64,000 bases of DNA from SIG452 sp045541975. Its GTDB lineage: Bacteria > Bacillota > Clostridia > UMGS1840. The translations under genes and the position numbers were made by a program. Positions 1-8,683 of the stretch are shown piece after piece. Position 1 is the first letter of the stretch; the number at the start of each line of letters is the position of its first letter. Under the pieces are notes generated by a model. It saw only the letters and a list, made by a program, of their open reading frames with translations, ran no database searches and had not been told where the DNA came from. The DNA is taken from the NCBI GenBank assembly GCA_045541975.1, contig JAZQKB010000036.1, forward strand, positions 15,716-79,715, written 5' to 3'.

Positions 1-80
1 AAAAACTGCCAAACGGCAATTTCCAGATTAAAAAAGAAGCCGTGAAACAGCTGACTGCATTTTTAGAAACCTTAAAATAA
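1..80 (+). CDS. 3' end of an unidentified gene (5' truncated)
   Basis: The third reading frame is open from the window start and stops with TAA at 78-80, giving 25 residues ending AFLETLK. The tail looks helical and charged (KKEAVKQLTAFLETLK). It lies 38 bp before the next + strand gene and may be co-transcribed with it. Too little remains to assign a family. Confidence 0.5.
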   Translation, partial: KLPNGNFQIKKEAVKQLTAFLETLK

Positions 81-118
81 CAAAATAACCAAAATAACCG
101 AAACTGAGGATTTTTTGT

Positions 119-1492
119 ATGAAAATACTTTTGGTGGGTTTAAACGCCAAATATTCCCATACTGCTTTAGCAGTTTATTCCATCGGTGCTTACCTGACCC
201 AAAAAGGCGTGGAAAACTCTGTGGCAGAATATTCGGTAAATGACCCCTACGAGTCTGTGTTTTATGATATATTGGCACAAAAACCCGATATCATCGGGTT
301 TTCTGTGTATCTTTGGAATGTGGAAAGAGTCTGCCGATTGGGGCATGATTTAAAACTGGCACTGCCACATCTTAAAATCTTTTTAGGCGGTCCCGAAGCA
401 GGCTACCGCACTTCTTTTGAAAAGGATTTTCCCTTTGCCGACAAGGTAATTGTTGGTGAAGGCGAACCTCAGGTTTATACATATTTAACGGGCAAGGAAA
501 CCGCCGACACCTTCCCCAATCTGCCCTTCCCTTATCAAGTACCGCTACAAAAGGGAAAAACCGTGTACTACGAAGCCTCCAGAGGATGCCCTTACCGTTG
601 CAGTTACTGTATTTCTTCTTTGGAAAAGAACCTTCGCTTCAAACCCTTAGAGCAAGTAAAAGAGGAACTTCGCATCCTGATTCAAGCGGGTGCCACGAAG
701 GTAAAATTCATAGACCGCACCTTTAATGTGAATCCCGATGCTTACGAAATTTTCCGTTTTGTCATCGAAGAGGGTGGCAACACGGGATTCCATTTTGAAA
801 TTAAGCCCGAGCTTTTTGATGACAAAACATTTTCTCTGTTAGAAAAAGCACCAAAAGGACGCATCCAGTTTGAAGCGGGACTGCAGTCCTTAAATCCCGA
901 CACATTAACCGCCATTCACCGAAAAAATGACTGTGATGTGGCATTTTCTAACATCCAAAAGATTTTAGCCATGGGAAATATTCATCTGCATCTGGATTTA
1001 ATTGCAGGTCTTCCCTACGAGGACAAGCAATCCTTTATTGACGGCTTTAACCAGGTATATAAGCTTCGTCCCCATATGCTTCAGCTGGGATTTTTAAAGG
1101 TGCTTCACGGTACCCAAATCGGATCTGAAGTCAAGCAGTACGAAATGAAATATTCCCCCAATCCGCCCTATCAGGTGATTTCCACCAAGTGGCTGTCTCC
1201 CTTTGATATTATGGAATTAAAAACAGCGGAGGAGACTCTGGAAACCTTCTCCAACAAAGGCTTTTTCCCCAGCAGTTTAGACTATCTGTGGGAAGTGAAC
1301 CATCTAAAGCCTTACGACGTGTTTTTATCGTTAGGGCAAGCCTTATCAAAAGAACCGCCCATGGCTCATCCCAAGCTGTTTCGCCTATTTTATGAATGGT
1401 ATGTAACCCGTAATCTCAAAAATCCCGATGTGTTTTTAGAAAAACTGCAGGCGGATTACCGTCTCAAAAATCCCAATAAGCCTATGTTTTAG
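119..1492 (+). CDS. B12-binding radical SAM protein, DUF4080 type
   Basis: 457 aa. The N-terminal ~130 residues (MKILLVGLNAKYSHTALA onward) match the cobalamin-binding Rossmann domain found in BchE/RlmN-like class B radical SAM enzymes. The radical SAM [4Fe-4S] motif SRGCPYRCSYC is at about residues 155-164 (C157, C161, C164), with later TIM-barrel segments such as EAGLQSLNPDTL and LDLIAGLPYED. The C-terminal ~130 residues resemble the DUF4080 extension of uncharacterised Clostridial members. These proteins are presumed methyltransferases or rearrangement enzymes using SAM and cobalamin; the substrate is unknown. Palindromic repeats begin 11 bp after the stop, and rsmE follows them. Confidence 0.85.
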   Translation: MKILLVGLNAKYSHTALAVYSIGAYLTQKGVENSVAEYSVNDPYESVFYDILAQKPDIIGFSVYLWNVERVCRLGHDLKLALPHLKIFLGGPEAGYRTSFEKDFPFADKVIVGEGEPQVYTYLTGKETADTFPNLPFPYQVPLQKGKTVYYEASRGCPYRCSYCISSLEKNLRFKPLEQVKEELRILIQAGATKVKFIDRTFNVNPDAYEIFRFVIEEGGNTGFHFEIKPELFDDKTFSLLEKAPKGRIQFEAGLQSLNPDTLTAIHRKNDCDVAFSNIQKILAMGNIHLHLDLIAGLPYEDKQSFIDGFNQVYKLRPHMLQLGFLKVLHGTQIGSEVKQYEMKYSPNPPYQVISTKWLSPFDIMELKTAEETLETFSNKGFFPSSLDYLWEVNHLKPYDVFLSLGQALSKEPPMAHPKLFRLFYEWYVTRNLKNPDVFLEKLQADYRLKNPNKPMF

Positions 1493-1502
1493 ACTTGCTA
1501 AA

Positions 1503-1590
1503 ATGCGCCAAATGGGTAAACTTCACCGCTCGCCGTACACACGGTACGGCTTCGGGTAACCCCTACGGGTTCAGTTTTCCCATTTCGCAT
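1503..1590 (+). repeat. Palindromic element PE-1 (three-way-junction family)
   Basis: Arms AAATGGGTAAACT (1510-1522) and AGTTTTCCCATTT (1573-1585) pair. Inside them is hairpin 1, GCCGTAC/GTACGGC, followed by TTCGGGTAACCCCTACGGGTT, in which AACCC/GGGTT forms hairpin 2. The outer ATGCG/CGCAT also pairs. It starts 11 bp after a stop codon. Confidence 0.8.
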
Positions 1591-1643
1591 CATTTTATCT
1601 GCGTCATATCTTTTTTGAATATTTTTTCACAAGGTACAGAGAA

Positions 1644-1757
1644 AAGGATGCAACATGAAGAAATCGAATCAAGGCAACGCCTTGAAAAGCCCGAAGGCGT
1701 AGTGCCAGCACACAGCATAACGGTACGCCGAGCGGTGAGATTCATTCATTATGCGTC
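1644..1757 (-). repeat. Palindromic element PE-2 (long-loop subtype)
   Basis: Inverted relative to PE-1 and about 50 bp away. Core stem GGCGTA/TACGCC encloses a longer loop, GTGCCAGCACACAGCATAAC, shared with the copy at 6481-6591. The flanks carry the family end motifs GGATGCA and TTATGCGTC. Together PE-1 and PE-2 fill the 303-bp gap before rsmE. Confidence 0.75.
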
Positions 1758-1795
1758 TTTTATCCAGTCGTAAATAGTCCTAAAAGGAGAATTGT

Positions 1796-2524
1796 ATGAA
1801 CCGTTTCTTTACCGACGAATCTGTTATCGACAACACCGTCACGCTAACCGATGACTCTGTTCATCACATCAAAAATGTGATAAAACTCACCGAAGGAGAG
1901 CAGTTGGTTCTTGTAAAAAATCAAAAAGAATTGCTCTGCCGTATTGACAAAATTGAAAAAAACAGTATAATAGTATATGTGTTGGAAGAAAGGGAAGGCA
2001 ACGCGGAGCCACCTTACGCAGTCACGCTGTTTCAGGGGATTGCCAAGGGGGACAAGCTGGATTTCATCGTGGAAAAAGCGGTGGAAGCAGGAGCATCCCA
2101 AATTGTGCCCTTCAAAATGCAACGCTGTATTGCCAAAATAGAGGGAAAAGATGTGGCAAAAAAAACGGAGCGCTTCCAGAAAATTGCCAAATCTGCAGCA
2201 CAGCAATGCGGACGGCTGGTGATTCCAAAGGTCTCCGAGCCAAAAACACCAAAGCAAATTAACTGGGACGAATTTGACCTGAAGCTTCTTTGCTATGAGG
2301 ATGAAAACAAAACAACTCTGAAGGAAGTTTTAAAGAAAAATCCCCTTACCAAAGAAACCAAAAAAATTGCATTGGTCATCGGGCCGGAGGGAGGCATTTC
2401 TCCCGAAGAAGTTTCCTATCTTTTGGATGCAGGCTTTTTGTCGGTATCGTTAGGCTCCAGGATTCTTCGGTGCGAAACGGCAGGGCTTTATGCCTTAGCC
2501 AACATCCAGTATGAGCTGGACTAA
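1796..2524 (+). CDS. rsmE: 16S rRNA (uracil-1498-N3)-methyltransferase RsmE
   Basis: 242 aa, the usual RsmE length. It methylates N3 of U1498 of 16S rRNA in the assembled 30S subunit. The N-terminal PUA-like part starts MNRFFTDESVIDNTVTL. The C-terminal SPOUT (alpha/beta-knot) domain shows the SAM-binding signatures VIGPEGGISPEE (about residues 195-206) and LGSRILRCETAGLYAL (about 219-234). ATG at 1796 follows AAAGGAGAATTGT. In many Firmicutes rsmE follows prmA; here it follows a repeat pair, so it probably has its own promoter or is read from upstream. Identification is secure from the motifs. Confidence 0.95.
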   Translation: MNRFFTDESVIDNTVTLTDDSVHHIKNVIKLTEGEQLVLVKNQKELLCRIDKIEKNSIIVYVLEEREGNAEPPYAVTLFQGIAKGDKLDFIVEKAVEAGASQIVPFKMQRCIAKIEGKDVAKKTERFQKIAKSAAQQCGRLVIPKVSEPKTPKQINWDEFDLKLLCYEDENKTTLKEVLKKNPLTKETKKIALVIGPEGGISPEEVSYLLDAGFLSVSLGSRILRCETAGLYALANIQYELD

Positions 2525-2570
2525 ATCTTGTTTTTAAAATAATTTTTATACAAAAAGGAGTTTTTCAATC

Positions 2571-3089
2571 ATGAAAAAACAGAACAATTCCGCAATGATT
2601 AAGGAACAGAAAGAAAAAATCGAAAACAGATTACTTACCATTTTTGCAACCGCTTTGGGTGCAGAAATGCTTTTAATGTACCTGTTTAACTGGTTCCAGA
2701 ACTTTTCCAATCTGCTGGAAGCAGCAAAAATGGCTACTTACATTTTAATGACCGTGTTCTTCCTGCTGGGAATTTACACCGTGGTAAGAGGCTCTCTGTT
2801 AAAAAAAGCAGAAGAAACCGCTCGCTCCAAAAAATATATGAACTGGTTCTATGTGTGTTTAGCAGGCTTCCTTTCCTGCCTCTACATCTGGCCTACCGAA
2901 ATTTTAACCAGAATTTTCAAAGTTGATCCCATGAGCTTAAACGGCTTCAATAACTTCCATCCCTTATTTGCCGACAGCGGTGTTCAGTTCCGTATCGGTC
3001 TGGTGATGTCTCTGGTTGCAATTTATACCGTTGTGGCATTCATCGTGTATGGCATCAAAAGTGCATCTTTGGGCAAAGAAAAGAAATAA
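2571..3089 (+). CDS. Hypothetical membrane protein, four predicted TM segments
   Basis: 172 aa, not recognised. A charged, possibly coiled N-terminus (KEQKEKIENR) precedes hydrophobic segments at about residues 25-45, 55-75, 93-112 and 140-163. The loop after TM3 (TRIFKVDPMSLNGF...) is probably extracellular. ATG at 2571 follows AAAAAGGAGTTTTTCAATC. It lies 46 bp after rsmE and 44 bp before glyS in the same direction, so it is likely co-transcribed with them. Nothing in it suggests a transporter signature or an active site. Confidence 0.7.
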   Translation: MKKQNNSAMIKEQKEKIENRLLTIFATALGAEMLLMYLFNWFQNFSNLLEAAKMATYILMTVFFLLGIYTVVRGSLLKKAEETARSKKYMNWFYVCLAGFLSCLYIWPTEILTRIFKVDPMSLNGFNNFHPLFADSGVQFRIGLVMSLVAIYTVVAFIVYGIKSASLGKEKK

Positions 3090-3133
3090 GCTTCCCCTGA
3101 CCTATCACATCTTAGCAAGAAAGGAACATCGTT

Positions 3134-4507
3134 ATGTTAAACACAGATAAAACAATGGAAAAAATCGTTGCACTTTGTAAGGGCAGAGGTTTTGTATATT
3201 CCGGCTCCGAAATTTATGGCGGTCTCTCCAATACCTGGGACTACGGCCCTTTGGGTGTGGAATTTAAAAACAACGTAAAACGTGCATGGTGGAGAAAATT
3301 CGTGCAGGAAAATCCCTACAACGTGGGGTTGGATGCTGCCATTTTAATGAATCCCAAAGTTTGGGTAGCAAGCGGTCACGTGGGCGGATTCTCCGACCCC
3401 TTAATGGACTGTAAAGAATGTAAAACCCGTCACCGTGCGGACAAGCTGATTGAAGATACCGGTGTTCTGCCGGCAGGCTGGTCCAACGAACAGATGGCAG
3501 AATACATTAAGGAAAACAACATTGTTTGTCCCAACTGCGGAAAATCAAACTTTACCGAAATCAGAAAATTTAATCTGATGTTTAAAACCTTCCAGGGCGT
3601 TACCGAGGACGCACAGAGCGAGTTGTTCCTTCGTCCCGAAACCGCTCAGGGGATCTTTGTTAACTTTAAATCCGTGCAGAGAACCTCCCGTAAGAAGGTT
3701 CCTTTCGGCGTTTGTCAGATCGGGAAATCCTTCCGTAACGAAATCACTCCCGGTAACTTCGTGTTCCGTACCCGTGAATTTGAACAGATGGAATTAGAAT
3801 TTTTCTGCAAACCCGGTACCGACTTAGAATGGTTCCAATACTGGAAAGATTACTGCAAAAACTTCCTGCTGTCTTTAGGCATCAAAGAAGAAAACTTAAA
3901 ACTTCGTGACCACGAACAGGAAGAATTATCGCACTATTCCAACGCTACCACCGACTTTGAATTTTTATTCCCCTTTGGCTGGGGCGAACTGTGGGGCATT
4001 GCAGACAGAACCGACTTTGACTTAACCCAGCACAGCGAACACAGTGGAGAAAAAATGGAATACATTGACCCTGTGACCAATGAACGCTACATCCCCTACG
4101 TTATCGAACCTTCCTTGGGTGCTGACCGTGTGGCGCTGGCATTCTTGGTGGATGCATATGACGAAGAGGAAGTATCCGAAGGTGACACCCGTGTGGTTCT
4201 TCGCCTGCATCCTGCGTTAGCTCCCGTGAAAGCGGCAGTGCTTCCCTTATCCAAAAAATTATCCGAACCTGCATTTAAGCTCTACGAACAGCTGATTAAA
4301 AAATTCCCCTGCGAATATGACGATGCAGGCTCCATCGGAAAACGTTACAGACGTCAGGACGAAATCGGTACTCCCTTCTGTATCACCTTTGACTTTGAAT
4401 CCGAAGAAGACAATTCCGTTACCCTTCGTGACCGTGACACGATGGAACAGATTCGCCTTCCCATGGATGAAGTCATCCCCTACATTGAATCAAAACTGGA
4501 TTTTTAA
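3134..4507 (+). CDS. glyS: Glycyl-tRNA synthetase, dimeric (alpha2) type
   Basis: 457 aa class II synthetase of the single-chain eukaryote/archaea-like type found in many Firmicutes and related to GlyQS replacements. It charges tRNA-Gly. The N-terminus KGRGFVYSGSEIYGGLSNTWDYGP is split here by the catalytic core start. An insertion carries two CxxC pairs (CKECKTRH and CPNCGK), a likely zinc site. Motif 2 is FRNEITPGNFVFRTREFEQME and motif 3 is GADRVALAFL. The C-terminal anticodon-binding domain starts near APVKAAVLPL. No T-box leader is visible in the 44 bp upstream. A hairpin with little U tract follows at 4530-4560. Confidence 0.95.
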   Translation: MLNTDKTMEKIVALCKGRGFVYSGSEIYGGLSNTWDYGPLGVEFKNNVKRAWWRKFVQENPYNVGLDAAILMNPKVWVASGHVGGFSDPLMDCKECKTRHRADKLIEDTGVLPAGWSNEQMAEYIKENNIVCPNCGKSNFTEIRKFNLMFKTFQGVTEDAQSELFLRPETAQGIFVNFKSVQRTSRKKVPFGVCQIGKSFRNEITPGNFVFRTREFEQMELEFFCKPGTDLEWFQYWKDYCKNFLLSLGIKEENLKLRDHEQEELSHYSNATTDFEFLFPFGWGELWGIADRTDFDLTQHSEHSGEKMEYIDPVTNERYIPYVIEPSLGADRVALAFLVDAYDEEEVSEGDTRVVLRLHPALAPVKAAVLPLSKKLSEPAFKLYEQLIKKFPCEYDDAGSIGKRYRRQDEIGTPFCITFDFESEEDNSVTLRDRDTMEQIRLPMDEVIPYIESKLDF

Positions 4508-4529
4508 TCAAACCAAACCAATAAAAAAG

Positions 4530-4560
4530 TGGCAAGTGTTTTCTTTGGGGACACTTGCCA
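4530..4560 (+). terminator. Hairpin after glyS, weak terminator
   Basis: GGCAAGTGT and ACACTTGCC pair around a loop of about 12 nt. Only TTTG follows, so termination may be partial and the next gene could be read through. Confidence 0.4.
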
Positions 4561-4621
4561 TTTGTAAATCATCAAGTTTTTTACGAAAAAATTTTCCCTT
4601 CGGGGTGCGGAGGTATTTCCT

Positions 4622-5146
4622 ATGGTAGAAAAACGAAAACACCCGCTTTTGGCGTTGTTTTTTAACCAAGCTTTATATGCAACCATTTCCTTTGTAATTG
4701 TCACCAGTATGACAGGTGGTTTGCAACAGTTTTTCGGTGTGTTTTTTCTCATTTTGTTTCTGTCGGGTATTTATAGCTATACCAGGCGGGCAGGCACTGA
4801 CCATCAGAAATCTTATAGTCAGATCCGCCCTCACATCAAATATCCTACAGCCTATGCCGCAATTGGACTTGGTTATCTTGTGGTACCATTAGGGATTGCT
4901 GCACTTTTTAAAAACTGGATTGTGCATCTTGTGGTAATCTTCTGGGAATCTCCCTTTTATTTTGGGAATGTAATCCTGGCATCAGGCGAAATCAGTCTGC
5001 TTCCCATTGCAATCTTTGGCGGACTGATTGTGGCAGTTTCATATTTAGGTTACTTAGCAGGGGTAAAGCAGTTTTATTTTACTCCCTACCTGACCAAACT
5101 GTTGTACCGTCCCGTGGAAGATGATTCCCAAAAAACCAACAAATAA
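4622..5146 (+). CDS. Hypothetical membrane protein, 4-5 TM segments
   Basis: 174 aa, not recognised. Hydrophobic stretches lie at about residues 10-28, 33-52, 78-97, 100-118 and 125-150. A basic segment follows TM2 (YTRRAGTDHQK). ATG at 4622 follows GTGCGGAGGTATTTCCT. The gap to thiI is 12 bp, so it is probably in one operon with thiI. The family cannot be told from the sequence. Confidence 0.7.
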   Translation: MVEKRKHPLLALFFNQALYATISFVIVTSMTGGLQQFFGVFFLILFLSGIYSYTRRAGTDHQKSYSQIRPHIKYPTAYAAIGLGYLVVPLGIAALFKNWIVHLVVIFWESPFYFGNVILASGEISLLPIAIFGGLIVAVSYLGYLAGVKQFYFTPYLTKLLYRPVEDDSQKTNK

Positions 5147-5158
5147 AGGAGCATATTT

Positions 5159-6331
5159 ATGCGTAAATTACTGCTTGGCAAATGCGGAGAGCTTGCCTTA
5201 AAAGGCTTAAACCGCAGAAATTTTGAAGATCAGCTTTTAAAAAATATCAGAAATCAGTTAAAAGGACTGTTAAAATCCGTTAGCATCCATCAGTCTGCCA
5301 TCTATATGGAACCCACCGAAGATGCCGATTTCTACGAAATGCTGGAGAAAGCCAAAAACGTGTTCGGCTTAAAATCCGTTTCGGTGGTGTATCAGACCGA
5401 AAAAGATATGGATACCATCAAAAAAGATGCCCTGGCACTTCTTTCCGATAAGCTTCGGGGCAAAACCTTTAAAGTGGAAGCAAAACGTGCGGACAAAACC
5501 TTCCCCTTAAATTCTCCTGCAATTTGTCAGGAATTGGGTGGATTTTTGCACGACAATATTGAAAACTTAACCGTGGATGTGAAAAATCCCGACATTCAGG
5601 TCATGGTGGAGGTCCGTGAAAAAGGTGCCTACATCTATTTTGAAAAAGAAGAATGTCACGGTGGGTTACCCGTTGGCACAGGCGGACGGGGTGTGCTGTT
5701 GTTATCCGGCGGGATTGACAGTCCCGTGGCAGGTTTTATGATGGCAAAACGAGGATTAAAACTGGAAGCTGTTCACTTTTATTCCTATCCCTACACCTCA
5801 GAACGTGCCAAACAGAAGGTCATTACCTTAGCAAGAATCATTGCAAAATATACAGGCCCCTACCGTCTTCATGTGGTGCCCTTTACCGATATTCAGCTTG
5901 CCATCGGTGAAAAGTGCAGAGAAGATATGATGACGCTGGTTATGCGCCGTTTTATGATGAAAATTTCCCAGCGTGTAGCAGAGAATAACAACTGCGGTTG
6001 CTTAGTCACCGGCGAAAGCTTAGGGCAGGTGGCAAGTCAGACCATTGAAGGCCTTCAGGTAACCAATTCGGCGGTGGAAATTCCCGTATTTCGTCCCTTA
6101 ATCGGGATGGATAAAACCGAAATCACCGAAATTTCCCGTAAGATGGAAGCCTTTGAAACCTCCATTTTGCCCTATGAAGACTGTTGCACCGTGTTTACCC
6201 CCAAACATCCCAAGCTCCATCCCAGAGTGAAAGATGTGATTTTTGAAGAACAAAAGCTGGATATGGATGCGTTAATTGAAGAAGCGGTAGCTAATATTGA
6301 ACGGATACATATTTCAGCAGAAGATTTGTAG
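5159..6331 (+). CDS. thiI: tRNA 4-thiouridine synthase ThiI
   Basis: 390 aa, the short ThiI without a C-terminal rhodanese domain, as in Bacillus. It adenylates U8 of tRNA and transfers sulfur to make s4U, and in some organisms supplies sulfur for the thiamine thiazole. An N-terminal ferredoxin-like domain and a THUMP domain span about residues 1-165. The PP-loop is LLLSGGIDSPVAGFM (about 179-193). A later CxxE-type region, YEDCCTVFTPKHP, lies near residue 340. The partner NifZ-type desulfurase is not in this window. Start ATG follows AAAGGAGCATATTT. A palindromic element begins a few bases after the stop. Confidence 0.93.
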   Translation: MRKLLLGKCGELALKGLNRRNFEDQLLKNIRNQLKGLLKSVSIHQSAIYMEPTEDADFYEMLEKAKNVFGLKSVSVVYQTEKDMDTIKKDALALLSDKLRGKTFKVEAKRADKTFPLNSPAICQELGGFLHDNIENLTVDVKNPDIQVMVEVREKGAYIYFEKEECHGGLPVGTGGRGVLLLSGGIDSPVAGFMMAKRGLKLEAVHFYSYPYTSERAKQKVITLARIIAKYTGPYRLHVVPFTDIQLAIGEKCREDMMTLVMRRFMMKISQRVAENNNCGCLVTGESLGQVASQTIEGLQVTNSAVEIPVFRPLIGMDKTEITEISRKMEAFETSILPYEDCCTVFTPKHPKLHPRVKDVIFEEQKLDMDALIEEAVANIERIHISAEDL

Positions 6332-6337
6332 CTCGAT

Positions 6338-6432
6338 AAAATCACCGAGAACACTTCGTTAGAAACAAACCTCACCGCTCGCAGTACACAAAGTACAGCT
6401 TCGGGTTTGGTTTGTTCCTTCTCGGCGATTTT
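6338..6432 (+). repeat. Palindromic element PE-3 (short subtype)
   Basis: The outer arm AAAATCACCGAGAA pairs with TTCTCGGCGATTTT, and the inner arm GAAACAAACC pairs with GGTTTGTTCC. The core CACCGCTCGCAGTACACAAA lacks the second hairpin found in the longer copies. It begins 6 bp after the thiI stop. Confidence 0.75.
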
Positions 6433-6480
6433 CTCATCGCTTGTTATAGAGCAATCTCATACTACTAAAGACACAGGTAA

Positions 6481-6591
6481 AATTGATGCAAAACGGAGAA
6501 TCCGAACCCGCAAGGGTTCCCCCAAGCCGTAGTGCCAGCGCACAGCATAAGTGTACGGCGAGCGGTGAGGTTCATTCGTTCGGCGCAATTT
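6481..6591 (-). repeat. Palindromic element PE-4 (long-loop subtype)
   Basis: The arms AATTG...GAACC and GGTTC...CAATT pair. Core stem GCCGTA/TACGGC encloses the same ~20-nt GTGCCAGC...CATAA loop as the copy at 1644-1757, where the stem is GGCGTA/TACGCC instead. It ends just upstream of the ribosome-binding site of the next gene. Confidence 0.75.
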
Positions 6592-6616
6592 TCCAAGTCT
6601 TAAAAGGAGTAACAAT

Positions 6617-8680
6617 ATGAAAATTTTATCTCCGGCTGGTTCCTACGATGCCATGGTCGCAGCGGTAAAAACCGGTGCCGATGCTGTATATTTGGGACTC
6701 GATTCCTTTAACGCCAGAGCCGGTGCCGAAAACTTTACCGAAGACAATTTAAAAGATGCTGTGTTCTACTGCCATAAACGGGGAGTAGAAGTTTTTGTGA
6801 CCTTAAATACCTTGGTATACGACAACGAAATCACAACCGTTACCAAACTGATAGATGTGATTTATAATTCATTGGCGGACGGGGTAATTGTGCAGGATTT
6901 CGGAGTTGCAAAGCTGGTCAGAAAAATTGCACCCGAGCTTCGGCTGGTGGCGTCTACCCAAATGACCGTGAACAATCTGGCAGGAGTAAAGCTGTTGGAA
7001 AAAGAGGGGTTTGACACGGTGGTGCTTCCCCGTGAATTATCCCGGGCTGAAATTGAAAAAATCAGAAAAGCAACCGACTTAAATATTGAAGTGTTTGCCC
7101 ACGGAGCGCTTTGCGTATGCTATTCAGGGCAATGCTTAATGTCCAGCTTTATCGGAGAGCGAAGCGGAAACCGTGGAAAATGCGCGCAACCCTGCCGTAT
7201 GTTCTATGAAACTCAGCAGAAAAAAGGTGCCCTTTTATCTCCCAAGGATTTAATGCTCTTAGACTATCTTCCCGAACTGGAAGAAATGGGTGTTGATGTG
7301 ATAAAATTGGAAGGCAGATTAAAAAGCAAGTACTACACCGCTGCCGTGACCGATGTGTATCGCCGTGCCTTGGATTCGGGAGAAGTTTCGGAGGAGGATT
7401 ACGCCATTATCGAGGCTTCCTTTAACCGTGGTGGCTACACCCCCGGTTACTATGACGGCATTTCCGATAAAAATCTCTTTAATTTTTACAAAAACGAAAA
7501 TCCCTACACCAGAGAAACCAAAAAAATGGAGCGTTACTACGACCAGATTTTAAACAAAGACCGTGAGTTTTCACAAATTCCTGTGTCCGTTTCTCTGTTT
7601 TTGGAATTAGATAAACCCGTAAAGGCAGAGCTTTTATTGGGGGAAGATGTGTATCCCTTCACCGTGGATATTTGTCCTCAGTTAGCGCAAAATGCACCCT
7701 TAACCCGTGATAAGCTGATTGATCAGCTTTCAAAAACAGGCAACGAAACCTTCTGTTTTGAAGAAATTGAAATTGTTTTGGCAGATGAAACACCGCTATT
7801 TTTAAGTGTTTCTCAGATGAATGCCATCCGCCGTGAAATCGGAGCTTATTTAGACAGCTTATTCCAGTTTGAACGGCACATAGAACCCTATTCCTATCAG
7901 ATGAGAAAACGGAAAGTGACAGACGAATTAGAGTACTACTGCACCGTTTCCACTGCATTTCAGCTAAAATGGGTGCGGGAATGCTGGGACAAGCTGGTTT
8001 TTGCCAAAGCAGAAGTGATTGAAGAATATTTGAAAAAGTATGGCGAATTAGAAAATGTGGGTCTTTGGTGCGAACGGATTGCCTCCGACAAACAGATTTC
8101 AAAAAGCCGTGCCTTTTTGTCCCGTCATCCCGAAATCACCAATATTTTGGTTGGCAATGTGGGTTACTTAAATGCTTTTAGCAACCAGTATACCCTTTAT
8201 TGTGATTACACTTTAAATATCACCAACACCCTCTCTGCCGAATATTTGGAAGAACACGGTGTGAAAAACATTACCGCTTCGGTGGAAGCAAATTTAAAAA
8301 ATGTGAAAAACATTATGACCGATTCTTCGGATTTAACGGTATTAGGCTACGGTCAGATTCCCTTAATGATTACAAAATCCTGCCTGAAATCCAACATTCG
8401 GGGCAAATGTAATCCCAATGATTTGGTGATGAAAGACAGAAAAGGCGAAGAATTTATCATCGCCTGCGAAAACTGTTCTCAGAATGCCATCTATAATCCC
8501 TATCCTATTATGATGTCGGATAAATTAAACGACCTTCGTGCGGCAGGTGTTGGCACGGTAAGACTGCATTTCTTCCGGGAAAACAAGGCTCAGGTGCAAG
8601 AAATTATCCATTCCTTCCGATTAGAGCAAAATCCCTTAACCCGTTATACCAGAGGTCACTACTACAGAGGAGCCTATTAA
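6617..8680 (+). CDS. U32-family peptidase-like RNA hydroxylation protein
   Basis: 687 aa. The start MKILSPAGSYDAMVAAVKTGADAVYLG is typical of U32 proteins (split here: MKILSPAGSYDAMVAA and beyond). The signature region CYSGQCLMSSFIGERSGN with RGKCAQPCR follows at about residues 165-192. Well-studied relatives (TrhP/YrrO, RlhA) hydroxylate tRNA U34 or 23S rRNA rather than degrade collagen, so an RNA-modification role is more likely than proteolysis. The C-terminal ~300 residues resemble the DUF3656 extension, with a Cys cluster near residue 610 (CENCSQNAIYNP). ATG at 6617 follows AAAGGAGTAACAAT. tadA starts 3 bp later, joining two tRNA wobble-modification genes. Confidence 0.88.
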   Translation: MKILSPAGSYDAMVAAVKTGADAVYLGLDSFNARAGAENFTEDNLKDAVFYCHKRGVEVFVTLNTLVYDNEITTVTKLIDVIYNSLADGVIVQDFGVAKLVRKIAPELRLVASTQMTVNNLAGVKLLEKEGFDTVVLPRELSRAEIEKIRKATDLNIEVFAHGALCVCYSGQCLMSSFIGERSGNRGKCAQPCRMFYETQQKKGALLSPKDLMLLDYLPELEEMGVDVIKLEGRLKSKYYTAAVTDVYRRALDSGEVSEEDYAIIEASFNRGGYTPGYYDGISDKNLFNFYKNENPYTRETKKMERYYDQILNKDREFSQIPVSVSLFLELDKPVKAELLLGEDVYPFTVDICPQLAQNAPLTRDKLIDQLSKTGNETFCFEEIEIVLADETPLFLSVSQMNAIRREIGAYLDSLFQFERHIEPYSYQMRKRKVTDELEYYCTVSTAFQLKWVRECWDKLVFAKAEVIEEYLKKYGELENVGLWCERIASDKQISKSRAFLSRHPEITNILVGNVGYLNAFSNQYTLYCDYTLNITNTLSAEYLEEHGVKNITASVEANLKNVKNIMTDSSDLTVLGYGQIPLMITKSCLKSNIRGKCNPNDLVMKDRKGEEFIIACENCSQNAIYNPYPIMMSDKLNDLRAAGVGTVRLHFFRENKAQVQEIIHSFRLEQNPLTRYTRGHYYRGAY

Positions 8681-8683
8681 ACC

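Noticed and set aside
1495..1773. A 92-codon open frame after the radical SAM gene
   Set aside because: It lies entirely within two palindromic repeat copies, has no SD and no recognisable protein features.
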